A stretch of DNA of 64,000 nt. Source: Glandiceps talaboti (taxonomy: Eukaryota; Hemichordata; Enteropneusta; Spengelidae). The stretch lies in assembly GCF_964340395.1 (NCBI RefSeq), contig NC_135559.1, positions 5,938,001 through 6,002,000 of the forward strand, read 5' to 3'. Both the position numbers and the translations under genes were made by a program. This document shows positions 12,901 through 23,800 of the stretch, in pieces; position 1 is the first letter of the stretch, and each line of letters begins with the position of its first letter. A model generated the notes under the pieces. It saw nothing but the letters and a program-made list of their open reading frames with translations. It was not told where the DNA came from and did not search any database.

Positions 12901-13763
12901 CATACCTGATAGCCAGTACAGAACTGGACATTTCTCAGACTCTATCTGCGGTGGTAAATACACTCCAAATGTCATTTTGCACTTGCATTCTGAGCTGAAC
13001 AAAATAGAACATAAGTGAAGCAAATTGATGAGAAAATTGTATTGGCATTAAAGGCCAGGTTTAACTTGAAAGGTTATTGTACTTATCACAGCTCAAAATG
13101 GTTGTTTGCCTTGGAAGATTGCAGTATTATTTACTCAACTTGGGAGAGTGGATATAACCATATCACAGCTGTGATATGTTAATAACGTACTGAAATAATG
13201 TAATGAAACTCGAGAGTACAGCAGCAATACAGTGCGCCCGTACAAATACAAGCATTATATGTGTGTTGAAACACTGTGTGCAACAGTCATTTTCCGCTGA
13301 CTTTTGACCTTGACTACACATCTGAATTTCCATATTACAAAATCAAATAACATTCATCATTAAAATGGGTAAAATTTCTGTTTGACAATTCAGACAAATA
13401 CGTGTCAAACTTCTTGAAAATGATTGACAGACTGCGATCATCTGGTCCTTGACCTCTGACCTACATAAGGGGGCTGGTCCCCATTGATGATCCCATGCGA
13501 TTGCTTCACTTTGCAATTGTACTCTGAATACTCCTTTGAATGTGCATAAGTGAACAAACATACTTCTTTTGAACGTTGTCTTGGTTACAAGCGTGTAGAA
13601 ATAATCATCGGGACAATAGTATGCTTAAAAGATACTGAACTTCTGTGCCTTCCTGGAGTCAGTCAGTGACTCTGTGCATGTGTTATTCTCACCTTTCGTG
13701 GGTGAAGACCTTCTGCAACCCACCGAACATTTTATTCGAAGCTGTTTCTGTGAGTGCTGCCAT
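6961..13763 (-). CDS. ESD: S-formylglutathione hydrolase (esterase D), complete
   Basis: Ten exons on the - strand: 13763-13693, 12994-12906, 12613-12515, 11713-11589, 10952-10888, 10661-10607, 10005-9907, 8985-8920, 8532-8431 and 7041-6961. All phases match and the total is 852 nt (283 aa, close to the usual 282). The enzyme hydrolyses S-formylglutathione to formate and glutathione in cytosolic formaldehyde detoxification. Diagnostic segments are [35 protein letters not shown] (nucleophile Ser150), [16 protein letters not shown] (Asp227) and GYDHSYYF (His261), so the alpha/beta-hydrolase triad is intact. The start ATG (13763) has good context and gives the family-typical N-terminus with [11 protein letters not shown]. 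The gene is head-to-head with the transporter. Introns hold minisatellites, a LINE remnant and a MITE. Identity is near certain. Confidence 0.97.
7082..7384. repeat. About 48-bp minisatellite in the last ESD intron
   Basis: Six or so copies of a unit containing CTACATGCCAAGATTGAAAC and AGCATGTCTGTA, starting 40 bp from the ESD last-exon acceptor (7041). Unit length varies because of small indels (TAGTAAAG insertions). It resembles a CRISPR array superficially but has no unique spacers. Confidence 0.9.
7577..7736 (+). mobile_element. 3' end of a non-LTR retrotransposon ORF2 (remnant)
   Basis: A + strand frame ends at TAG 7734-7736 and reads ...[13 protein letters not shown]...DTFKAKLHK... This is the conserved C-terminal pattern (R/KTI+.WNSLP, then a D.FK.+L motif) of CR1/L2/jockey-like reverse transcriptases. 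Only the C-terminus survives, in the last intron of ESD and antisense to it. Confidence 0.6.
8254..8420. repeat. (GTAT)n/(GT)n microsatellite next to the ESD exon 9 donor
   Basis: GTAT repeats (about 8254-8318) grade into GT/GC-rich dinucleotides ending about 10 bp from the donor of ESD exon 9 (8430). On the ESD transcript this is a CA-rich tract directly after the 5' splice site, a position where CA repeats are known to influence splicing. Confidence 0.9.
9322..9619 (-). mobile_element. TIR element, family 1, copy 2 (MITE-like)
   Basis: About 298 bp bounded by inverted ends AACCTTCGGTTTACTAAG (left) and CTTAGTAAACTGAAGGTT (right). The interior is a reverse-complement relative of 3278-3584, including TTACACTATCTTGATCAC. 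It has no coding capacity. It lies in an ESD intron between exons 7 and 8. Confidence 0.75.
11061..11445. repeat. (GACT)n and (GTGA)n microsatellite cluster
   Basis: Tetranucleotide tracts at about 11061-11107 (GACT), 11195-11251 (GACT) and 11363-11430 (GTGA) are separated by related sequence that itself repeats (GATGGA.TAAT...ACTCACAAGTA). It sits in the ESD intron between exons 4 and 5. Confidence 0.9.
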
Positions 13764-14142
13764 CTTGCTGACTGTAAGTAAAAACAAGAAGACGTATACT
13801 AATGTAAGCTTCAAATCGAATAAAATTCCCGTTGCAAACCAAGAGTAAGAATGGGTAAATCTACAGCACCAGGGCCTCACGTGTACCTTGATAGAGGAGT
13901 CGACCGAAGAACATCTCAGTGATCTTTTATAAAATGGAGCAGACACAAATATAGTTCTTATATCACAATATAGTTTGGATGATTTCAATAAAAAAGTCTG
14001 TAAATTTCACTCCGAAGGATTTTAGATATTATATTATTCTAGCACGAACATATAAAACTGTTTGCAATCAATATTTTCATATATTGTTTTGCAATGGTTA
14101 TTATATTGAGCGGAAGGATATTAATCCAGACAATATTGTGAA
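13764..14142. promoter_or_regulatory. Bidirectional promoter region, ESD / transporter
   Basis: Only 379 bp separate the divergent start codons of ESD (13763, -) and the transporter (14143, +). The region contains a CACGTG E-box at 13878-13883 and an ETS-like GCGGAAG at 14110-14116. ATGGC-type motifs resembling YY1 sites overlap both starts (AAGATGGCAGC on the ESD strand, AAAATGGCCGAC at about 14155 on the + strand). The head-to-head geometry is read from sequence; co-regulation is inferred. Confidence 0.6.
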
Positions 14143-14827
14143 ATGGCTTTGTCCAAAATGGCCGACAGCGAAGCAATATCAAGGCTCGTAGAAGATGACG
14201 GATCAATTCACAGAGCGAGTGGGTCTAAATGTGCAGGGAAAGGCCTGACATTTGTCTATCTACAATGCTGTGAGTATCTTTCTGAAATTGCTATGAATTT
14301 TTTCTGCGTAATGTCTGGGAAAATACAGTGTCATCATTGAAAACGAATGAATGAAAGAAAGAATCATTTTACAATGAATGAATCTGTGTGTATGTCAGAT
14401 TCAGAACTCGGATGAAACCACCCCCGAAACCAAAATAATATATGATTGCAAAAATACCCCACAAAAATGTATGTGTGCACAACTAGTCTATAGTCGGTCA
14501 TTAAATGAAAGCGTAGATTATCGTGTAAACTCCGCTGTCAAACCGGAGAAATATTAAATTCGGAGAGGTGATACATGTACGTAGCCAACATACATTATCG
14601 GATTAGTCATTTTAATAATCACTAAACAATGGGAACAAATGGAATTGAAATAATCTGTAATGCACTTTACATAACACGTTAATGTGTGAAAAATTATGTG
14701 TAATATTTGAATAAAATAAAATACATAACATTTATCAATGGTGAAAAACGGAAAAAAATATACATATTAAGTTATGTTTACTATTACAAGTCACCATATA
14801 TTATGGTAGTAATGATTATAGTGACAC

Positions 14828-14873
<46 letters not shown>

Positions 14874-17800
14874 GGTGGTGGTGGTGTTGTTGTTGGTGGT
14901 GGTGATTAATTGTGAAGAGTTTATAATTAGACTTATAAATAATGGTGAAATTTATAAATGTACAAATCTCAGTGTACTGGTGTAGCAAGTATTACTAGAA
15001 TGGAAAGGCATTAATAAACAGGATTTTAAAATGATTAATTCAAAAAGTATGTTGAAATATGTAAAAATATAATTAATCTTTGGGTGTCAGCTTGAGTTGC
15101 GATTCTTAAAAAGGATTATTGTTTACTACTGTGGAAAATAAGCTATCGGCAAACTAAGAATGAAACTGAAACTATTTGTTGATTGTGATAGGTTGCATAA
15201 GTGGGTATCAAGGATGCCTTGGTTCTGTAGATGTAATGACACCTTGTTATCAAAATAGTGTAAACACTGAATGAGGGCCAGGTGAATTTGTTGATACTTG
15301 AGATAAATTCAGAGATGCCACCCTATTGTGATTGTAATTACATTGTCTTCATAGCTTATATAACATGTTAGCAATAATAATAGTTTGTTTCTGTGTTAAC
15401 TTGATGATAGTTCATTTTCCATTGTTGTAAATTCTCTATATTGCATACAGGTGCTGAATTTAGAATCATTCAAATTTTCACAGCATGTCACAAATGTATT
15501 ACAAATCATTGATTACTCCTGCATATTTATGACAATACAAGTACTTGTAATAGTAAATTAACATTGATTAGAATTTATAAATAGATACATTGATTAATTG
15601 ATTTGTTAATTAAAATTTGAAGGTTACATTTTTGTAAAGAAAGGGGAATATATATAATAGTTTATCGTAATTATACAGCTATATATGAAAGAGTCTGGAA
15701 ATTTGACCATTTTTTTTTTTAAATAATCATATTTTTGTTATTTTTGGTAAATTTTCATTATTTCTCTTTCTTATAACCAGTAGTGAAGACAATTTGTAGT
15801 CTTTCAATTTATGGACTATATATTTTTTTCTGTATTTCAGACTTTGTGACCATAGCAACCATCTTGGGTACTGGTATTCTTGGTAAGTATGGAGGAGGGG
15901 GGGGGGGGGCAGTTGGTAATCTAGATATACAGTATATTTTTCTAAGATGGCAAAGGATTGTAAAAGGCCAAAGAAAGGGTACATATCCCCTAAAATCGAT
16001 GTAGTTTTTGTTTGAAATTTTTGATAAGTAGTACTGTCACATTTGTAGATTCATATAATAGTACAGGAGTTGATATGATAGGTATGGATGCCTCTCTTTA
16101 TTTCTGTGTTTATCACTAAATCTGTATTTGTTAGATCTGATGGGGTTCTACAACATATGCAAACTGTCTTCACCAAACATGTCTTAGAGTTTGACATCTA
16201 CTTTAAAAGTGTACATGCAAAGGGTGATACCTTTTTTCGTTAGTATGTGTTTATTTTGCCATAAAAATAAAGGAAATTGGGTTTCGTGATTTGCGTGAAA
16301 AATGAGCCACTCTAGGCCGAGCCACAGAGCACCTCAGGAAGTACTTCTCATTTACATACGAATATGACAGATTTTGGACATTGTGACTTGATAAATGTAA
16401 CTTCAGTGTATCTTTACATAATAATTTATGCAAATTTACTTAATAAATTTGCCAAAAAAAAAGTTATAAAACTTGATAAATGTAACACAACTTAATAAAT
16501 GTAATTTTGTTTCAGGTTTACCAGTGACCTTATCTTCATCTGGTTTGTATCCATTCCTAGTATCATTTGTGATTGGCTATTTAATTCAAGTAAGCACCAC
16601 TTTTGATTTTATTGCTCAAGTTAGGGGGTTATATAGTGACCTTCTGAGACAATATTGAAGAACACTGCACTGAATATGTAACCTGTCTACCCCAACCCAT
16701 TTTTTCATGTAAACAATATATAGCCAAGTAGTGTTGGGGATAGGGATGCTAGAGTTATTAGGTATAGGACATATTGATATAGGCTTGTCACAAGGTTTGA
16801 TATCCAATTTGCAATGCAAAATTGTTATCGCTAGGCCCAGTGCTACTTTAAATTTTTACATACTTGTATTCTATTGGTCTTTAGACATTAATATCATCCT
16901 TAGCATAACAGTCATCCAATTTCTGATTTCATGTAGGTTTGCAAGTTTAGTGTTTAAAATGATTGTATTTTATTTACAGGGTTTGCTGGTTTATTTCTTC
17001 ACTGATTTACTCCAACGTGCGTATGCAGTCCAAGCAGAGAAAGGCAAGGTTAGACGCCAAGTATTTATCATCATTTCCAACTCTCCTTTGTTATTACCAG
17101 TGTGCTCTCTAATGATAGCCAAATTTTATTGTTGTGGGTCAAAATAATACAAACTGGCATTTCTTGTGAGTTACCACAGAGTAAGAGATAGGGGACCTAT
17201 TTCTTCAGTAAGACTTTTGCTTGAGTCTGTTTTTGTACTTGTGTTTCCGTGCTTTGTAAACCGCATTGTGATAGTAATATGGCATGCACTATATAAGAAA
17301 ATTAGATTAGATTAGATTAGATAAGGGGTTACTAGAAATTGTGTGTCAGTGGCACTTCAAATTGGCTTAGAGGGCATACTGGTTGTTACCCATTTATTTA
17401 ATAGTAAGGATAGAATGTGGTCAATGTTGTGACTACATTCAAATCTTATATTTGTCCATAATTTTCATCTTTCCCAATCTCATATTGTCTTCATCTTTAA
17501 AAATGACAGCAGATAAAGTTACATATTTCTTTTCATGAACATTTCTGGTGATATGTGCTAGGATAGAACAGTGTGTCTCCTCAGTGTGTTGTTTCTTACT
17601 TTCATCTGTCCAGTGCACATCAATGTGATGTCATTAATTAGTGTGTAGTTTTTGTAGCATGTTAATGAAATGCTGCCTCTTTTCATTTTGTGTTCTGTCA
17701 TCAGTTGTTGCTGCAGTTGTATATTGCGATGTCATCTGTTTTTGAGTACATTTGTCATGTAATTGTGATGTATTTTTGCAGTCATATATTGTCTTGTACA

Positions 17801-20800
17801 TGTTTCTCTGCAAAACCAAATATTTATTTTGCTTGTTTTGTTTTCCTGTAGTCACAGTTAGTGAAGTTTGTGTACAAATGTTGATCATGTAAAACCCAAA
17901 ATATAATTGCTTGAATATCTAATATTTGCCATCACTTTCTGGCTTTATTCTCAAATTCTAGATATTGCACATTATTTTTTGATAACTTATGTCAGTCCAC
18001 ACTTGTATGCGCTAAAACTTAAAAGGATGATGAAAATATCTCTCTTTGTGTGAAAACTATAAATATTGAAATTGATGAAATTTGTTGCTAGGAAACCAGT
18101 CTCCCCACTTTTGCACATTAAAATGGTTTAAAACAACATACAATACTGTTTATGATAAATCAAAAGAAGTAGAATTTTTCCTTCCATACAGTGTGATCAC
18201 TTGCTCAATTGATAATATTTATGTATGTTTATCTGCCACCATTGGTTATGTTTCAGCTTCATTTGCATATTGCTTTGTAACTATCTTTCTTTCCTGTATG
18301 TGTCAAATTATCTATGATTGCAAACATTATCACTCAGTTATCACTACTTTCATCACAAAAGTTGATGTGGTGCAGGTTGGCATTAAAAAAAATTGAAAAA
18401 AACCCCGATGAAATAGATTTGTTTGATTATTAAATAAGATTATTTACCCTTTGTAAATAAATCAAAAGTATAAACGCAGTGTGACTCCTAAGTGCTTATT
18501 CCCTTCAGTGTAAAACATCTCATTAATATTCATTGTTCAACCATGAATAATTATTTCTGCTGACTCCCATGATGCAATAGCCCATAGCAAAGATACCCTT
18601 TTAAGGTACAAGATCAACTTGATGTTTCTCTGACGTTGAAAATGTAATTGTAGGCGATGTAAAATCATGAAATGACGCGACAGAAATCGTAGTTTATGAA
18701 AATGGATTTATTTCCTGGAGTGGCATTCTCCTTTTAACCTCTGATTCTATAAATCAATGTGTATTTTTAAGTGACAAATCAGAAGCTTAATGAACACTAT
18801 CCCCTTTCCATTTTTACTAAAATCCGTGATCACAATTTTGAATATTTTTGTAAACGTGATATTATTTTCACAGCATACAACTTATACTGTTTCCTAAGAA
18901 ATTATGACTTGTGCAAGTTGAAGAATAATCGCTTATAACACAAGTGAGCTGGACAATGTGTCAATGAGCAAATTGTGGGCTTTAGGCCATGAATAACTTG
19001 TGATATTTTTTTCAATGACACCCCCCCCCCCCCCCATAAAAAAAATGTGATTGCTTTCTCAATATTGAGGTATCATGCAATTTCAGCATATCAAATGTCA
19101 CGCTATTTATTGAATTTTACCCTGATGCATCCATAATTTTAAACCAACCTGATCAAATTTCATTTCAGAACTATTCATTGAAGCATTAATTTGCTGTAAG
19201 TTAGTACAAAAGAGGTACAACAAGGGTGCCGTATGAACACGACCACAATTACTAAATATGAATTCCCAATTGTCTAAATTATTGAATGTGATGTTTCTTT
19301 ACTGTATTTGTATGATAGTGTTACAGACTGGATTCTGTACTTGTTTGCTTCTCATCAGCATCTTTTACCCCCCCCCCCCCCCCCCCCCCACAATTCACTT
19401 TAACCATTGATTCATATTTAGTGGTATACCTTTACCTGTTAATCAAATCATGCCAATGATATTCAGTTTGTGATAACTGTGTGATAGAAGCTGTATAAAT
19501 TCCTTTCAAATTTTTCATATGATTTGTTTTGAATTATTTTTGTCTGGATTTTCTGTTGGTGTAGCACACTGAACAGACATGCTGTGCTGTTGAAGAACAG
19601 GTAGACAAAACAATACACAAATTGCAGTGTGTTTGCTTCGTTGTGAATCAGTTGTAATGCATCTTGCAATGTTCTGTGCTGTAGGTAGATTTAGAGCAGT
19701 GAAACAATATCATGGTGAATTGTACTTATTCCAGAAACAGACTCTCCCAGGCCTTCTGTAGGGTTGTCGCATCAAGCACAGCTACATAGGATGGTCTCTC
19801 GGACCATCTCTACCTGTGTCCCCTCTAATGATAGCCAAATTTTGTTGTTCTGAGTCAAAATGATAAAAACTGGCATTTCTTGTGAGTCACTGCATAGTAA
19901 GAGATAGGGGAAAACCAAATTTTGGTGTGTCACTAGAAATTGTGTGTGTCAGTGGCATGTCAAACTGGCTTAGAGCGAGGGCATACTCATCCCTACCTGA
20001 AATATGAATACTCTGGCACCATCAATCAAAATTGCCGTTGACACACCACCTTACCACCTACAGTCCCTAGTGTTATGGTATTTCCTCAGGGTCTGCACGT
20101 TTATAGCCATGAGGCGGTCCGTGCAGTAAAAACAAGACTCTAGTGATGGTCTACATATTTATTGATAATGACCTTATGAATAAGCAAATTAGCATGCAAG
20201 TCATTGTTTTCAGATGAGTACACTAAAGTGATAGATTCTTCAGTTTTAATAGAAAATCAATCTCATTATCCTGTCTGTGTTGAGATCCGTAACTCTTGAG
20301 ACATAAAGCCATAGAAATGTGTCATATCAGTTGTACTATATAATGATAATAATTATTTAAATATTATATAGTACATTTACTGTTAACCATATATGGAAAT
20401 TATTCTAAAAAATTTCAGTGTTTTATTCAATTTCTTGAATTTCAAACGTTTGCCAACAGAGCTATGTAAGCAACTGTCGCACTGTTTGTTCCGGATAGTA
20501 TGGTGATAAGGGAGGGGCCTACTGGTTTATTCCACGTGCATAGAAATTCACTTCATACCAGTGGAGATTATGGGGGCAGAAGGTGGTGGGAGTTTGGGTG
20601 AATGAGTGGAACTGATTTATTTGATTTGCGTAGAAATTCCCATCAACATAGTGGAAATGTTCCAAGAGGACTGTAATATACGTCATGTCATCTGTCCTCA
20701 CCAGCCTCCTTTCTCAGAGAGGGGTGAGTGGTTGACTGATGTATGAGGGTGCCCCGTCATCAGGGTGTACCGTACAGACTAGTGGAGGGCCTGTTATATG

Positions 20801-23800
20801 GAAGAGTACAATGATACATGTGTATTGTCATTAGAATTAGTACCTTATATTTAGAGATGTCTAGTAGATACAATAATGTCTTTGTGTTTTGTGCAAACTT
20901 GATGTGACAATGAAGCATGTTGTTTTATATGCCGGCTAATCCTGGATAGAGAAGACTTCACCAAGTTTATTTACACCAATTTAACTACACTCATAACATA
21001 ACATGACAGAGTTAATTTATGCAACTTCATAAAGTACTTCACCAAGTTCATTTACACCAATTTAACTACACACATAACATGACAGAGTTAATATATGCAG
21101 CTTCATAATACTTCACCAAGTACATTTACTCTGATGTTGCTACACACATAACATGACAGAGTTAATGTATGCAACTTCACAATACTTCACCAAGTTTATT
21201 TACACTGATGTAGCTACACACATAACATGACAGAGTTAATATATGCAGCTTCATAATACTTCACCAAGTACATTTACTCTGATGTTGCTACACACATAAC
21301 ATGACAGAGTTAATGTATGCAACTTCACAATACTTCACCAAGTTTATTTACACTGATGTAACTACACACATTGCATGACAGTCAGAGTTGTTACTTTAAT
21401 ATACGACTTCATAAGACTTCACCAAGTTTATTTTCAGACCATTGCTTAGTTCACCAGTTTTTGATATCAAACTAACACTCTCAGCTGTCATGTTGCTATA
21501 CATAGGAGTAGTCATGTTGATCTCTTTGAAGTTAGTAGAAGTATTCTGGTAGCACTCTGATATTTTTTAGAACTCACCGGCCTTTGATAACAGAAGGACA
21601 CTCTGTATAATATGTACCTTTGCCAACTCTGAGCAGCTCTCCCAGTAACCTCTCAGACTGCTTCCAATGGTTGGAGCTTGATGGTTGATGACAGCAAGCA
21701 GCTACTTTACTGAAATCCAAACCAGCATCAGATCTCGACCAACAAAATCAAATAAATAGATTCTTCTTGTCCAGTAGGCAATCTTTCCACACAGTTTCTT
21801 CAGAATCCATCTGTTATTTTTGAGATATCCTGCTAACATAGAGACAGACAGACAGACAAACAAACAGGGATAAAAACGTAATTTTTGTCTTACCTCACTG
21901 ACAGGTGTAACTAAATGGTAAAAATGTTAGTTCAAGATAGCAGATTTATTTATTGTGAAATTAGCAAACCAGCTTGGCCCATAGTCATTAATGTAAGTTA
22001 GACTGTTACTTATGAACTGCCAAACTCACCAAAATATTCTCAAATTCTTTGTATTTTCTCATTTTAGACTCTTGGTACTGAGCAGGAAAGTATTCCACTG
22101 CAACAAGTAGAAGAAGATGATGAGGAGGAAGAAGATGAAGTCTTCAGTCGAGATAATGTACAAAATGGAGGCAACAAAGTAGAATTCTCAGGTGTGTATT
22201 TAGAGTTCTGTGAATGGCGGCAACGAAGTAGAATTTTCAGGTGTGTATTTGGAGTTCTGTGAATGGCGCCAATAAAGTCGAATTTTCAGGTGTGTATTTA
22301 GAGTTCTGTGAATGGCGCCAATAAAGTAGAATTTTCAGGTGTGTATCTAGAGTTCAGTGAATGGTGGCAACAAAGAATTTTCGGTTGTGTATTTAGGTTC
22401 AATCTGTCTAATATACAAAATGGCGACAATAAAGTAGAAATTTCAGGTATGTATTTAGGTTTAATCTTGATAATATACAAAATAGTTGCAAAAAAAGTGG
22501 AAATTTCAGCTATGTATATAGGTTCAGTCATGACAATGTAATTGTTTCAAGTGTGTACCGAAGTTCAGTTGTGATAACATTCAAAATGGCAGCATCAAAG
22601 TGAAATTTCAAGACTAGTGTGTGTTTAGAGTTCAGTAAATGGTGGCAACAAAGTGCAATTTCAGATGTGTATTTTGGTTCAGTCATGGCAATGCTCAGTG
22701 GTTGGCACTGAATCTGCAAGTTGCAGGGATGCTCCTCATTGCTGCTTAAGCTGTAAGACCAGACTTTGGTGCTCATCTGTATTAAGATAGGAGAGTTGGC
22801 TTACATGAAGGATAATGACCATATGCACATACAGAAGCTGCAATGGACCACATGCTCCCCAGGAAGTTGAAGAAGTTTATATTCGACTTGTGTTATAAGA
22901 ACACCTGTATCAGGGGTAATCAATGTACATCTCTATGAATGATCACAATATTAATAATAGTGGAAGGTATTTCAAAAAATGTGTAACATATTATGGTATT
23001 GTTATTTAATATTTCATTGCCTTGGATACAGGAAACCATGGTAATCTTGTTTATTCCATGTGGCTGGACCAATGACAGGCTGCTTGAGATTACAATATGG
23101 TAAAACTGAAATAATGGTATATCTATAAAATTATTGTGTATGGAATTAAACACCACAATGTGTTCACAATTCATTGGCAGATGTTATGCTAGCAGGTCAT
23201 GTGATCATTCCAAAGGGGGAAGAAGTTCAACGTCCTGATTTGCATATGATGGGTGTCCTTTTTTTGCCATGCTGTATCAGACAGGCCTTTGACTTAGTTC
23301 TTTTCATCAACTTGTAAGTATTTGCTCTCTCTCCTTTTCTTTCCATTCATCAACAGATGACATGCTAGCAGGTCATGTGATCATTCCTAAAGGGGAAGAA
23401 ATACAGCATCCTAATTTGCATATGCTCTCAGTGCTTTTTCTACCATGTTGTATAAGACAGTCTTTTGATGTTGTCATTTTCCTTCATTTGTAAGTATATC
23501 ACATCAGTCATTTAAATTAATACTAACTCACACATTCATTTATTTATATATCCACTCTATTAATTCATTTGTTCTCTGTAAGGCAGTGTTTTGATGTAGC
23601 CATTTTCTCAATTTATCGAAATGACGTATCACTTCATGCATTTGTTCATTCATTCATTCATTCATTCATTCATTCATTCATTCATTCATTCATTCATTCA
23701 TTCATTCATTCATTCATCCATCCATTCATCCATCCAATCAATCATTCATTCATTCAATAAACTAATCACTTTTTTCTGTCATTTATCCATGCATTTCTTT

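Noticed and set aside
16731-17147. 138-codon + strand frame overlapping transporter exon 4
   Set aside because: It includes exon 4 in a different extent, but the parts outside 16980-17048 are intronic; phase and homologous layout support only the short exon.
18082-18396. 104-codon + strand frame in transporter intron 4
   Set aside because: Composition is typical of AT-rich non-coding DNA and it has no splice context matching the gene's phase.
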